This document shows, one piece after another, positions 8,549 to 17,772 of a stretch of 62,145 nucleotides of DNA; positions within the stretch are counted from its first letter, which is position 1, and every line of letters begins with the position of its first letter. The stretch is from Pseudomonas sp. GD03858. Its GTDB lineage: Bacteria; Pseudomonadota; Gammaproteobacteria; Pseudomonadales; Pseudomonadaceae. A program made the translations under genes and the position numbers. The notes beneath the pieces are model-generated. The model had not been told where the DNA came from and ran no database searches. It was given only the letters and a program-made list of their open reading frames with translations. The DNA lies in NCBI RefSeq assembly GCF_029840925.1, contig NZ_JAOCDM010000022.1, positions 1 through 62,145 of the forward strand, in the 5' to 3' direction.

Positions 8549-9886
8549 ATGAGCACTGCCAACCCCGTACCCCCTTGCGTACTGATCGCCGAAGGCGACC
8601 CCTGGGTGCGTGACATGCTCAGCGAAATGTTGCTCAGCGTGCGTTGCGATGCCCGCCTGCAAGTCTGCGCCGATGGTTCCCAGGCGCTGAGCGCGCTGGC
8701 GAGCAAGCCCGACCTGATCATCGCCGCGCGTGAACTGGCGGGCCTCGATGGCCTTGACCTGCTGCGCAAGGTGCGCGCCAAGGGCGACCGGCCCGGGCTG
8801 CCGTTCATTCTCATGAGCGACCGCACCGACAGCGCCAGCGTACGCGAGGCCGTGCCGTTGCAACCCACCGCGTACCTGAGCAAGCCGCTCGACCTGGACA
8901 ACCTGCGCAAGCGCCTGGAAAACCTGCTGCTGGAAGTGGGTGAGCAGATCGCCTGCCCGGTGCCGCCGCTGCAACCCGGCGTGCGGTTGCCGGCCTACCT
9001 CGAGCAGCGGCGCGCCACGGCCGACGGCGGTCCGCTGTTCGCTGACGTGCAGGTGGCGGTCAAGCGTGCCCTCGAGCCCCATGGCCTCAACCTCAAGGTG
9101 CTCGAGGAAGAGGTGCGCAACGATCCGCAGATCACCGGCGTGCTCATCGCCGCGGCCAACAGTGCCGCCCTGCACCGCGAGGCGCCGGTGCAGACCTTGC
9201 TCCAGGCGCTGAACAAACTGGGCAGCACCCAGAGCATGAACCTCATCCTCGGCCTGACGCTCAAGCGCAGTGCCCGCCTGGGCGATCCGCTGCTGGCGCG
9301 GCATGCCGAGCATTACTGGAACCTGTCGTTGCACACTGCCGAATATGGCCGGACCTTGGCGCGCCTGCTCGAGGTCGACGAAGGGCTCTGCTATTGCGCA
9401 GGGCTGCTGCACTGCCTGGGCGATCTGGCCGTGCTGCGTACCCTGCAGGAGTGGCGCCTGGCCGGTGGCGAGCTGGACGAGGACCAGGTGCAGCTGTCGC
9501 TCAACGAGTTCGGCGCGCCATTCGGCTCGGCGCTGCGCACCCGCTGGCGCCTGCCGCTGAACCTGCGCGAGCTGATCGCCGCGGTGTACCAGCTCGGTGG
9601 CGGCGTCTACTCCCGCGAGATCCTGGCCATGAACCTGGCTGGCCAGCTGGCCAACCTGCGGCCCAGCGAGAGCCTGGAGAAAATCGCCGGCAGCAAGACT
9701 GCGCGGTTGCTCAAGCTTGGGCTGCCGGAGCTGTCGCGGCTGCGCAAGGTGGACCCCGAGGCGGTCGCGCGGGAGGAGGCCGAGCGTCAGGCGGCGGAAG
9801 CTGCCGAGCGCGAGCAGGAGGTGGCTCCGATCGCTACGCCGGCTGCTGATGCCGAACCGGCAGAGGACGAACAGCGTCCGACCTGA
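8549..9886 (+). CDS. HDOD-domain signalling protein with degenerate receiver domain
   Basis: The 445-residue protein has an N-terminal CheY-like fold (about 10-130) followed by an HDOD domain (about 160-380) and an Ala/Glu-rich tail. The receiver appears inactive as a phosphoacceptor: in DLIIAARELAGLDG the phospho-Asp position is Ala60. Parts of the acidic pocket (Glu15, Asp17), Ser90 and Lys112 (SKPLD) remain. HDOD proteins relate to HD phosphohydrolases but lack the metal ligands and usually act as signalling scaffolds. No histidine kinase is adjacent. Two c-di-GMP genes lie within 5 kb. TCTGGAG is about 13 bp before the ATG. Its specific role is unknown. Confidence 0.85.
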   Translation: MSTANPVPPCVLIAEGDPWVRDMLSEMLLSVRCDARLQVCADGSQALSALASKPDLIIAARELAGLDGLDLLRKVRAKGDRPGLPFILMSDRTDSASVREAVPLQPTAYLSKPLDLDNLRKRLENLLLEVGEQIACPVPPLQPGVRLPAYLEQRRATADGGPLFADVQVAVKRALEPHGLNLKVLEEEVRNDPQITGVLIAAANSAALHREAPVQTLLQALNKLGSTQSMNLILGLTLKRSARLGDPLLARHAEHYWNLSLHTAEYGRTLARLLEVDEGLCYCAGLLHCLGDLAVLRTLQEWRLAGGELDEDQVQLSLNEFGAPFGSALRTRWRLPLNLRELIAAVYQLGGGVYSREILAMNLAGQLANLRPSESLEKIAGSKTARLLKLGLPELSRLRKVDPEAVAREEAERQAAEAAEREQEVAPIATPAADAEPAEDEQRPT

Positions 9887-9987
9887 TCGCCGAACGGGCT
9901 TGGGATCGCTCCTACAGGTATTGCGGACGACTGTTCGTATCCATGGAAACCCTTCAGGCGTAGTTTTCCAGCCACTCCACCAACGGA

Positions 9988-10779
9988 ATGGCAGGGAAAA
10001 TGAGCACGTCCAGACACCGTGGCCTGCGCTACCAGGTCTATCGATCTCAAGCGCGAAAGCTCGCCCATGCAGTGCTGTGCATCGATCAATGTGTATCCAG
10101 GCATGGGCTTGACGCCGACACGGTGTGTTTCGAGCCCATAGACCACAGGGCTTTCGACGCCTTTCAGCTATGGGGCGAGCAGACTCACCATTTCCCTTGG
10201 GAAGAGGTGCCGCGCTGGATGGGCCGCGATCGTAAAGGTTTCGACCTGTCGCTGTGGTCCGCGCGCGAGCTGTGTGGGCTCTGCTATGCCAGTCCCCGAC
10301 AAAGCAGGCGGTGTATCAAGATTATCCTGCTGGAGGGCAAGCCAGGCCCGGCGAACCCATTGAGAGGGCTGGTGGCGTCGCTGTCACTGCAGGCGGTCGC
10401 CGCGTATGCACGGATGCTCAAGTACTCGCGAATAGAGGTTCAGCAACCAGACCCAGGTGCCGAGCCCTTGTACCAGTCGCTTGGCTTCGTCCGCGATAGG
10501 GCAGGAAGCCTCGTGATTCCAGTTGCGGCAATGAGCCCGCAAAGTACTCTCCACCTATCAGAGGTGCCCATGAGCTATTCGAAAGATTCCAGAAGAGCTG
10601 CCTTGATCAAGCGCTACACGGCCCAGGCTATCGCGCTGGCGGGTGAAATCACCGACCAGCAACGGCACTTTCTTGAAGTCGGTTTCAAGGAAGGTCGGGA
10701 AAAAGAGCCTGAGGGGATCCTGGCTGGACCACGTAGCGGCCCGATCGACTACGAGTGGTGCGCGGCAGGCTCGAAGTGA
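9988..10779 (+). CDS. Hypothetical protein with GNAT-acetyltransferase-like region
   Basis: The 263-residue product has a probable GNAT-type core in its middle (about 75-175): SLWSARELCGLCYASP resembles the central strands and PLYQSLGFVRD resembles the C-terminal LYxxLGF motif of acetyltransferases. The last 70 residues (from MSYSKDSRRAALIKRY) are charged and match nothing I recognise. Cysteine content and codon use differ from the neighbours, with more AT-ending codons, suggesting an accessory gene. ATG 9988 and ATG 10000 are both possible starts; the AGGGAAA just before 10000 slightly favours the second. It sits alone between the HDOD gene and a convergent cyclase gene. No function is assigned. 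Confidence 0.6.
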   Translation: MAGKMSTSRHRGLRYQVYRSQARKLAHAVLCIDQCVSRHGLDADTVCFEPIDHRAFDAFQLWGEQTHHFPWEEVPRWMGRDRKGFDLSLWSARELCGLCYASPRQSRRCIKIILLEGKPGPANPLRGLVASLSLQAVAAYARMLKYSRIEVQQPDPGAEPLYQSLGFVRDRAGSLVIPVAAMSPQSTLHLSEVPMSYSKDSRRAALIKRYTAQAIALAGEITDQQRHFLEVGFKEGREKEPEGILAGPRSGPIDYEWCAAGSK

Positions 10780-10807
10780 ATCGGGCTGCTTGCTTGCGAC
10801 AGTGCGG

Positions 10808-11797
10808 TCAGCCTTTCACGATCTGGTTCTTGCCCTGGCGCTTGGCGCGGTACATGGCCGCGTCCGCCCTGGCGAACAGGCTATCCAGCGTTTCATCCTC
10901 GTCCTGCAAGCCAGTGAGTCCCTGGCTCACGGTGACTCCGTAAGTGTGCTCGCCATGACTGAAGCTCAACCGCTGGATCTCCCGCTGCAAGCGCTCGGCG
11001 ATCTGCTCTGCCACCTGTGCGGTGCAACCTGGGAACACCGCGGCGAACTCTTCGCCACCGATGCGCCCGAACTGGTCGCCACGTCGTAGCACGGCCTTGC
11101 CGCTGTCGGCGATGCGTTGCAGCACCTGGTCGCCTTCCTGATGGCCGTAGGTATCGTTGATGTGCTTGAAGTCGTCGATGTCCAGCAGCAGGAAAGCCAT
11201 CGGCGTGCCGTCCTCGCGGGCGGTGTCGAAGGCCTGCTGGGCGCACTCGAAGAAGTGCCGGCGGTTGCTGCTTTGCGTGAGCACATCGGTGGTGGCCAGG
11301 CGTTGCAGTTCGCCTTCGAGCTGCTTCTTTTCGGTGATGTCCTCGGCGATGCCGACGATAATCACGCGCTGGTCGCCCTCGCGCTGCTGGTTGATGTAGC
11401 ACTTGTCGCTGAGCCAGCGCACCTCGCCGGCAGCGTTGAGGATGCGGTACTCGCGGTCCTCGACGGTACCTTTGACCAGCACCTGGGCAAGGCTGCGCTC
11501 GGCGTACTCCAGGTCGTCGGGGTAGATGGCGTCGCGCCATTCGTTGTAGTCGGCCAGCACCAGGCTGGCCGGGCGACCGAAGATGCGCTCGTAGGCGGGG
11601 CTGACATAGAGCACCTGGCGGGTCTCCCAGTCGAAGGCCCAGAGCACGGCATTGACGCTGTCGAGCAGCGAACTGTACAGCTGCTCGCGTTCGCTCAGGC
11701 GTGCTACCTCGCCTTGGGCGTGGAGCAGGGCAAGCAGTGTCTGGGCGGCTTCGGGACGGGGTGTGCCGGTGGGCGTAGGGGGGAGGTCTTTGGCCAT
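10808..11797 (-). CDS. PAS-GGDEF diguanylate cyclase
   Basis: This cytoplasmic protein should make cyclic di-GMP from two GTP. The 329-residue form (ATG 11797, MAKDLPPTPTG) has a PAS domain with PAC tail (about 40-160, SVNAVLWAFDWETRQ...VGIAEDITEKKQ) and a GGDEF domain (about 165-325). The active-site motif is GGEEF in RIGGEEFAAVFPG, a catalytically competent variant, and LLLDIDDFKHINDTYGH precedes it. No transmembrane segment is seen. The frame stays open upstream to 11932, but that extension is low-complexity Pro/Arg and unlikely to be translated. The gene lies downstream of and parallel to the desaturase gene. Its PAS ligand is unknown. Confidence 0.92.
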   Translation of the reverse strand: MAKDLPPTPTGTPRPEAAQTLLALLHAQGEVARLSEREQLYSSLLDSVNAVLWAFDWETRQVLYVSPAYERIFGRPASLVLADYNEWRDAIYPDDLEYAERSLAQVLVKGTVEDREYRILNAAGEVRWLSDKCYINQQREGDQRVIIVGIAEDITEKKQLEGELQRLATTDVLTQSSNRRHFFECAQQAFDTAREDGTPMAFLLLDIDDFKHINDTYGHQEGDQVLQRIADSGKAVLRRGDQFGRIGGEEFAAVFPGCTAQVAEQIAERLQREIQRLSFSHGEHTYGVTVSQGLTGLQDEDETLDSLFARADAAMYRAKRQGKNQIVKG

Positions 11798-11904
11798 GAG
11801 CACGGAACGGTTCTCGACGTTGGGCGGGCGGCCACGGCGCGGCCCGCCACGCGGGCGATGTGCCGAGTTTGAGTCAGGAACGCAGGGGTAAGTTCCGGTC
11901 GGCG

Positions 11905-11923
11905 ATGCCCCGTTGCGGGGCAT
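11905..11923. other. Hairpin between the desaturase and cyclase genes
   Basis: ATGCCCCG-TTG-CGGGGCAT is a perfect 8-bp stem just beyond the desaturase stop codon. No T-run follows on either strand, so it is a weak terminator or processing hairpin. Confidence 0.4.
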
Positions 11924-11938
11924 GCCGATCAACGGTGG

Positions 11939-13123
11939 TCAGGCGTTGGCAGGGCGCAGCGAGTAAGTCTTGAGTTGCGCCGCGAAGTCGCGCAGCGACT
12001 GGATGCCGCTGGCCTCGGCCTCATGCACCCATTCCTTCATGGCGGCGAGCATGTCGTGGCCATTGGCGCTGGTTCTGGCCCAGATCTGCTGCAAGGCCAG
12101 TCGCCTTTCGTAGATGGTCTTGAGTGCCTGGCTGTGGGCCAGCATCGACTCGATGCGCAAGTGATGACGATCCTGCAGCAGGCTGGTCTCGCGTGACAGC
12201 AGGCGCTTGGCGCGGCGGAAGCGGTGGCGCACCGAGGCGTCGACCTTGTCCAGCTCCTGCTTCACCAGCGGCGCGATCACCAGCTTGCGGTACTGGGCCA
12301 TGATCTGGAAGCGGTTGTTGAGGATGGCCATGGCGGTGTCCATGTCCAACGACGCCTTGCCTTCGACCCGATGGGCGATGGGCGCCACGCGCTGCACCTT
12401 GGCCAGGCGCAACAGGCTCAGCAGGCGGATCCACATCCAGCCCATGTCGAACTCCCAGCGGCGTACCGAGAGCTTCGCCGAGTTGGGGTAGGTGTGATGA
12501 TTGTTGTGCAGCTCCTCGCCGCCGATGATGATGCCCCAGGGCACCAGGTTGGTGGCGGCGTCGCGGCATTCGAAGTTGCGGTAGCCCACCGCGTGGCCCA
12601 GGCCGTTGACCACGCCGGCGGCCCAGAACGGAATCCACGCCATCTGCACCGCCCAGATGGTGATGCCGATGGTGCCGAACAGCAGCAGGTCGATGACCGC
12701 CATCAGGACGATGCCGCCCAGCTTGAAGCGCGAGTAGAGGTTGCGTTCGATCCAGTCATCCGGGCAGTTCTTGCCATAGATGCGCAGTGTTTCCTCGTTG
12801 CGCGCCTCTTCGCGGTACAGCTCCGCGCCCTTGCGCAGCACGGTGCCCAGGCCCTTGTGCAGCGGACTGTGCGGATCGTCGGGGGTCTCGCACTTGGCGT
12901 GGTGCTTGCGGTGGACGGCGGTCCACTCGCGGGTGTTCTGCGCCGTGGTCAGCCACAGCCAGAAACGGAAGAAATGCTTGAGGCCCGCGTTCAGCTCCAG
13001 GGCGCGGTGGGCCGAGTAGCGGTGCAGGTAGATGGTGACGCTGACGATGGTGACATGGGTCATCAGCAGGGTGACCGCGACCAGTTGCCAGGCCGACAAG
13101 TCGAGCAAACCGTAGTACCACAT
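11939..13123 (-). CDS. Acyl-CoA/fatty acid delta-9 desaturase (DesA-type)
   Basis: This integral-membrane di-iron desaturase introduces a cis double bond into acyl chains, adjusting membrane fluidity. The three histidine clusters are present: HRYSAH, HRKHH and HNNHH, plus HAVGYRNFEC. Hydrophobic helices lie near residues 8-30, 40-60 and 140-185. ATG 13123 (MWYYGLLDLS) is preferred over the in-frame GTG at 13147 because known Pseudomonas homologues begin MWY. The C-terminal 130 residues form a charged helical extension usual in these proteins. It is 394 residues, and the cyclase gene follows on the same strand after 141 bp. Confidence 0.93.
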   Translation of the reverse strand: MWYYGLLDLSAWQLVAVTLLMTHVTIVSVTIYLHRYSAHRALELNAGLKHFFRFWLWLTTAQNTREWTAVHRKHHAKCETPDDPHSPLHKGLGTVLRKGAELYREEARNEETLRIYGKNCPDDWIERNLYSRFKLGGIVLMAVIDLLLFGTIGITIWAVQMAWIPFWAAGVVNGLGHAVGYRNFECRDAATNLVPWGIIIGGEELHNNHHTYPNSAKLSVRRWEFDMGWMWIRLLSLLRLAKVQRVAPIAHRVEGKASLDMDTAMAILNNRFQIMAQYRKLVIAPLVKQELDKVDASVRHRFRRAKRLLSRETSLLQDRHHLRIESMLAHSQALKTIYERRLALQQIWARTSANGHDMLAAMKEWVHEAEASGIQSLRDFAAQLKTYSLRPANA

Positions 13124-13274
13124 AACGGGAAAGACCCTCGAAAACACAGGGGGAACAGCGCACGCATTATCCCTTGGCGGGGAAATAAAACCAGTCGCCC
13201 TTTTTGATAGGAAGTCACGGCATGTTTCAGCCCTTATAATGCCCCCTCATTTTTCATGGGCTCATCCACCCGAC

Positions 13275-15170
13275 ATGTCTGTTTCCGTTCGCGACGCCTT
13301 GCGCATGGCGGGGCTCTACCTGGTGCTTTCGTTGCTTTGGCTGGCGCTGTCCGAGCTGGTGCTGCACGGCATGTCCGACGACCCGCTGGCGCTGAGCGTG
13401 GGCCGGCAGATCAACGTGGTGATCTGGGTGCTGGTCAGCACGTTGCTGATCTTCGTGTCCCGTGCCCGTCTGCTCAACTTCATCGGCATCGGCGCGCGTC
13501 TGCGCAGCGAGGATCGCGAACGCCTGCGCATGGCCGCGGCGGTGTTCGACAGCACCCTGGAGGGTGTGCTGGTGACCGACCGCAATGGTTTGATCGTGCA
13601 TGTCAACCGGGCATTCATGCGCATCACCGGCTACCAGCAGGAGGAGGTCATCGGCCAGCGCCCGAGCAAGTTCAAGTCGGGCCGCCATGGCGCGCCGTTC
13701 TACCAGCAGATCTATGCCACGCTCGCGCAGAAGGGCGAGTGGAGCGGCGAGATCTGGAACCGTCGCAAGAGCGGCGAAATCTATCCGCAATGGCAGACCA
13801 TCTGCGCCATTCGTGACGACAGCGGCGAGCTTAGCCACTACGTGGCGGTATTCAGCGATATCAGCGCGATCAAGCACACCGAAGACGAACTGGCCTACCT
13901 CGCCCATCACGACCCGCTGACCGGTCTGCCCAACCGTCTGCTGTTCAACGATCGGGTCGAGCAGGCGCTGGCTTCGGCGCAGGCCAACAAGCGCGGCTGC
14001 GCCCTGTTGCTGCTCGACCTCGACCATTTCCAGAGCATCAACGATGGCCTGGGCCACACCATCGGCGACCAGTTGCTCAAGCTGGTCGGCGAGCGCTTGC
14101 GCCAGCTGCTGGGCAGTGGCGTGACCCTGGCCCGCCTGGGGGGGGACGAGTTTGGCGTGCTGGCGGAGAACTGCCAGCAGGTCGGCCAGGCCGGCAAGCT
14201 GGCGCAGAGCATCATCGAGCACCTGAGAGAGCCGTTCTGCTTCGAGGGGAACCGCCTGTTCACCAGCGCCAGCATCGGTATCAGCCTGTTCCCCAGCGAT
14301 GCCCTGGTTGCCGAGCAGCTGTTGCGCAACGCCGATTCGGCGCTGTTCAAGGCCAAGAGCAGCGGTCGCGCCTGTTACGCGCTGTACACCGAGGAGCTGA
14401 CCGCCCACGCCCAGCACCGGGTCGAGACGGCCGGCGAGCTGCGCCGGGCCCTGGAGCAGCAGGAGTTGCGGGTGTTCTTCCAGCCGGTCCACGACCTGTG
14501 CAGCGCGAGGATGATCGGCGTCGAGGCGCTGGTGCGCTGGCAGCATCCCCTGCGCGGCCTGGTCTCGCCGGCGGAGTTCATCCCGATTGCCGAGCGTACG
14601 GGCCTGATCGCCGAGATCGATGCCTGGGTTCTGGGGCAGGCCTGCCGGCAGATGGTGAAATGGCAGGCCGACGGCCGACGCCTGGCGTTCGTGGCGGTGA
14701 ACATCTCCAGTCGGTTGTTCAGCCAGCGCGACCTTTACCGCCAGGTCGCCGACATCCTGCTCGACACCGGCCTGGACCCGGCCTTGCTGGAGCTGGAAGT
14801 CACCGAGAGTGCGGTGATGGAGGATCCGGAGGTGGCGCTGGAGCAACTGCACCGCCTGCGTGAGCTCGGGCTGAACCTGGCCATCGACGACTTCGGCACG
14901 GGATACTCGTCGCTGTTGCGGCTCAAGCGGCTGCCGGTGCAGAAGCTGAAGATCGACCAGGGCTTCGTCGCCGGGCTGCCCCATGACGAGGATGACATCG
15001 CCATCGTCCGGGTGATCATCGCCCTGGCGCGCAGCATGGGCATGCAGGTGCACGCCGAGGGCATCGAACAGGCCGAGCAGGCGCGCTTCCTGCTGGCGCA
15101 GCAATGCCAGTTGGGGCAAGGCTACTGGTTCGGGCGACCGGTGCCGGCGACGGAGCTGCACTGGGGCTGA
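13275..15170 (+). CDS. Membrane-anchored PAS-GGDEF-EAL c-di-GMP protein
   Basis: The 631-residue protein has two N-terminal membrane helices (about 8-28 and 45-65), a PAS/PAC sensor (about 85-205), a GGDEF domain (about 210-370) and an EAL domain (about 385-630). The cyclase motif is an intact GGDEF near residue 290. The phosphodiesterase motifs are also intact: VEALVRW, VAVNISSR, LELEVTES, DDFGTGYSSL, KLKIDQGF and HAEGIE. Either synthesis or hydrolysis of c-di-GMP is therefore possible; proteins of this layout are often net phosphodiesterases. ATG 13275 is chosen because the hydrophobic anchor follows at once; the ribosome binding site is weak. It diverges from the desaturase gene. Confidence 0.93.
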   Translation: MSVSVRDALRMAGLYLVLSLLWLALSELVLHGMSDDPLALSVGRQINVVIWVLVSTLLIFVSRARLLNFIGIGARLRSEDRERLRMAAAVFDSTLEGVLVTDRNGLIVHVNRAFMRITGYQQEEVIGQRPSKFKSGRHGAPFYQQIYATLAQKGEWSGEIWNRRKSGEIYPQWQTICAIRDDSGELSHYVAVFSDISAIKHTEDELAYLAHHDPLTGLPNRLLFNDRVEQALASAQANKRGCALLLLDLDHFQSINDGLGHTIGDQLLKLVGERLRQLLGSGVTLARLGGDEFGVLAENCQQVGQAGKLAQSIIEHLREPFCFEGNRLFTSASIGISLFPSDALVAEQLLRNADSALFKAKSSGRACYALYTEELTAHAQHRVETAGELRRALEQQELRVFFQPVHDLCSARMIGVEALVRWQHPLRGLVSPAEFIPIAERTGLIAEIDAWVLGQACRQMVKWQADGRRLAFVAVNISSRLFSQRDLYRQVADILLDTGLDPALLELEVTESAVMEDPEVALEQLHRLRELGLNLAIDDFGTGYSSLLRLKRLPVQKLKIDQGFVAGLPHDEDDIAIVRVIIALARSMGMQVHAEGIEQAEQARFLLAQQCQLGQGYWFGRPVPATELHWG

Positions 15171-15176
15171 CATCGC

Positions 15177-15223
15177 ATCGCGGGTAATCCGCGCACCCTG
15201 TGGGCGCGGGCTTGCCCGCGAAG
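15177..15223. repeat. Degenerate REP pair
   Basis: Two imperfect REP halves (TCGCGGGTAATCCGCGC and GCGCGGGCTTGCCCGCGA) lie in the 56-bp gap between the convergent GGDEF-EAL and metI-like genes, a position where REPs often follow both transcripts. Confidence 0.7.
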
Positions 15224-15226
15224 CTT

Positions 15227-15871
15227 TCAACGCTTGTTCAAACCCTTGGCCAGGCGGTCCCCGCCCAGCTGGATCACCGCCACCAATGCCACCAGCATCA
15301 CGATCACGGTCAGCATGATCTGGCTGTCGAAGCGCTGGTATCCATATCGATAGGCGATATCTCCCAATCCGCCTGCACCGATCGCCCCAGCCATGGCCGA
15401 CGAGTTGATCAGCGTCACCAGGGTGATGGTGAAGCCGCCGACGATCCCCGGCAGCGCCTCGGGCAGCAGCACATGCCAGACGATGTGCCAGCGCCGGCAG
15501 CCCATGGCCTGGGCCGCTTCGATCAGCCCATGATCGACCTCGCGCAGGCTCACCTCGGCAATCCGCGCGAAAAACGGTGTCGCCGCGATGGTCAGGGGCA
15601 CAACCGCCGCCCACACACCGTAGGTGGTGCCGACCACCAGGCGGGTGAAGGGGATCAGCGCGACCATCAGGATCAGGAACGGGATCGAGCGGAATAGATT
15701 GACGACGGCACCCAGCACCCGATTCAGCGCTGGCGCCTCGAAGATCCCGCCCTTGTCGCTGGTGACCAGCAGCACCGCCATCGGCACGCCGACGATCAGC
15801 GCGACCAGCGATGACACACCGACCATCAGCAAGGTGTCGAGCAAGCCTTGCAGCAAACGCTCAATCCACAT
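15227..15871 (-). CDS. metI: MetI-type ABC transporter permease
   Basis: The 214-residue inner-membrane permease has about five membrane helices and the ATPase-contact loop [22 protein letters not shown]. It matches MetI of the methionine uptake family in length and motifs ([36 protein letters not shown]). It is the last gene of a minus-strand sulfur operon, and the metN stop overlaps its start by 11 bp. Because the operon encodes flavin monooxygenases, the substrate may be an oxidised or alkylated sulfur compound rather than methionine itself. Confidence 0.92.
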   Translation of the reverse strand: MWIERLLQGLLDTLLMVGVSSLVALIVGVPMAVLLVTSDKGGIFEAPALNRVLGAVVNLFRSIPFLILMVALIPFTRLVVGTTYGVWAAVVPLTIAATPFFARIAEVSLREVDHGLIEAAQAMGCRRWHIVWHVLLPEALPGIVGGFTITLVTLINSSAMAGAIGAGGLGDIAYRYGYQRFDSQIMLTVIVMLVALVAVIQLGGDRLAKGLNKR

Positions 15872-16970
15872 GGCCCAGCACCTCTACGTCCGTGGCCCAG
15901 CGACGGGCTTGCTCCAGCAGTTGACGAGTGTCCAGCGGCGAGCCGCGCACGGACAGAATGAGTTGCCCCAGGGCATGTTCGCCGATGGTTTCGATGCCGC
16001 CCTGCAGTAGGCGCACCCGCCCACCCAGGTCGGCGAACAAGGCGCTGAGTTCCGGCTCGCCGACCAGGCCGAGCTTGAGTACCACGGCCGCGTCACGGCT
16101 GGCAGGGCTGGCGCGCAGGCCGGCTTGCAAGGCTTCGGGGAGTCGCGCTTGCAAGGGGGCCAGCAGGGTGCGGGTGACCTCGTGGCGCGGCGCGCCGAAC
16201 ACCTGCCAGACCTCGCCCTGTTCGACCACCTCGCCACGTTCGAGCACGACCACGCGGTGGCAGATATCGCGGATCACCGCCATTTCATGGGTGATCAGTA
16301 CCACGGTCAGGCCCAGGCGCCGGTTGATGTCGCGCAGCAGTTCGAGGATCGCGGCGGTGGTTTCCGGGTCCAGCGCCGAGGTGGCTTCGTCGCACAGCAG
16401 TATCTCGGGGTCGTGTACCAATGCCCGGGCGATGCCGACCCGCTGCTTCTGCCCACCCGACAGTTGTGCCGGGTAGACGTGGTGCTTTTCCGCCAGGCCG
16501 ACCAGTTCCAGCAGCTCGCGCACCTTGCGTTGGCGCTCGGCCTTGGCCACGCCGGCCACCTTCAGCGGCAGCTCGACGTTCTGCCACACGGTCTTGGCCG
16601 ACATCAGGTTGAAGTGCTGGAAGATCATGCCGATGCGCCGGCGCAGGGCCACCAGGCGGTCCTCGTCGAACGGCGCGATATCCACCTGGTCGATCAGTAC
16701 CCGGCCCTGGCTGGGTTGCTCCAGGCGGTTGATGGTGCGCAGCAGCGACGACTTGCCGGCGCCGCTGCGGCCGATGATGCCGAAGATCTCGCCCCGGCGG
16801 ATGTTCAGGTCGATGCCTTGCAGTGCCGGCTGGCCCTGGCCCGGATAGGTCTTGCCCAGGCCGATGAAGCGGATGTGCGCCTGGTTCACCTCAGGACGCA
16901 GGGCCGTTTCCTCGGCCTTGAACGGTTCGGCGGGGGGGACGGGCGCCCTGAGGGCGCTGGCCTGGGCCAT
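15861..16970 (-). CDS. metN: MetN-type ABC transporter ATP-binding protein
   Basis: This 369-residue ATPase powers the MetI permease. Walker A is GRSGAGKSS, the signature is [15 protein letters not shown], Walker B is [12 protein letters not shown], and the switch His is in [10 protein letters not shown]-terminal regulatory NIL-type domain (about 290-369) matches MetN, where it allows trans-inhibition by substrate. ATG 16970 is one base after the metQ stop. The open frame extends 12 codons upstream into metQ, but that start would be poorly placed. About 20 extra N-terminal residues rich in Pro/Ala precede the ATPase core. Confidence 0.93.
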   Translation of the reverse strand: MAQASALRAPVPPAEPFKAEETALRPEVNQAHIRFIGLGKTYPGQGQPALQGIDLNIRRGEIFGIIGRSGAGKSSLLRTINRLEQPSQGRVLIDQVDIAPFDEDRLVALRRRIGMIFQHFNLMSAKTVWQNVELPLKVAGVAKAERQRKVRELLELVGLAEKHHVYPAQLSGGQKQRVGIARALVHDPEILLCDEATSALDPETTAAILELLRDINRRLGLTVVLITHEMAVIRDICHRVVVLERGEVVEQGEVWQVFGAPRHEVTRTLLAPLQARLPEALQAGLRASPASRDAAVVLKLGLVGEPELSALFADLGGRVRLLQGGIETIGEHALGQLILSVRGSPLDTRQLLEQARRWATDVEVLGHVD

Positions 16971-16971
16971 G

Positions 16972-17772
16972 TCAGCCTTCCCAGCCGGCCTGGTAGAGCT
17001 TGCCATGGGCCTTGTCCAGGGCGGCGCGCACGACCGGCGAGTGTTGGTAGATATCGACGAACCTGGCCAGGCGCGGGTCGTTTTTCTCCTGCGGGCGGAT
17101 GACGAACTGGATCACGTATTCCTTGTTCTCCAAGCCATCGAACAGCAATGCCGAGGTGGCGTCGAAGCTGTTGGCCAGGCGGATATAGGCCGGATAGCCC
17201 TGGACCAGATCGGCGTCGTCATAGGCACGTACCAGTTGCACCGCTTCGACCTGGAGGATCTTGATCTTCTTCGGGTTGGCGACGATGTCGTCCTCGGTGG
17301 CCTTGTAGCCCACGCCCGGCTTGAGGCTGATCAGCCCGGCCTTGGCCAGCAGTTGCAGGCCGCGACCGCTGTTGATCGGGTCGTTGGCGATGGCCACGCT
17401 GGCGCCTTCGGGCAGCTCGGCGAAGTTTTTGTAGCGCTTCGAGTACAGGCCGACGTTGTTGATGATGCCCGGCGCGTACGGCACCAGGTCGAAGCCGGCG
17501 GCGGCCTTGGCGTTTTCCAGGAACGGAATGTGCTGGAAGTAGTTCACGTCGATGTCGCCGCTGTTGAGGCTGACATTGGGCGCGATCCAGTCGCTGAACT
17601 CGATCAGCTTCACTTCCAGGCCCTGTTTATGTGCCTCCTCCACTGCCGCTTCCAGCGGGATGGCGAAGGCGGCGGTGGTGCCGATCTTCAGCGGCTCGGC
17701 AGCAAGGCTGCTGGTGGCCAGGCCGAGGCCCAGGGCGATGGCCGCGACGGGCCGGAACAGTTTTTCAAGCAT
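16972..17772 (-). CDS. metQ: MetQ/NlpA-family substrate-binding protein
   Basis: The 266-residue periplasmic binding protein has a Sec signal peptide ([19 protein letters not shown], cleavage after SLA-A) with no lipobox cysteine, so it is probably soluble rather than a lipoprotein like E. coli MetQ. Family motifs are [20 protein letters not shown] and [16 protein letters not shown]. Its ATG overlaps the end of the LLM monooxygenase gene (ATGCTTGA), indicating translational coupling. The ligand is inferred to be an organosulfur compound processed by the monooxygenases encoded upstream. Confidence 0.92.
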   Translation of the reverse strand: MLEKLFRPVAAIALGLGLATSSLAAEPLKIGTTAAFAIPLEAAVEEAHKQGLEVKLIEFSDWIAPNVSLNSGDIDVNYFQHIPFLENAKAAAGFDLVPYAPGIINNVGLYSKRYKNFAELPEGASVAIANDPINSGRGLQLLAKAGLISLKPGVGYKATEDDIVANPKKIKILQVEAVQLVRAYDDADLVQGYPAYIRLANSFDATSALLFDGLENKEYVIQFVIRPQEKNDPRLARFVDIYQHSPVVRAALDKAHGKLYQAGWEG

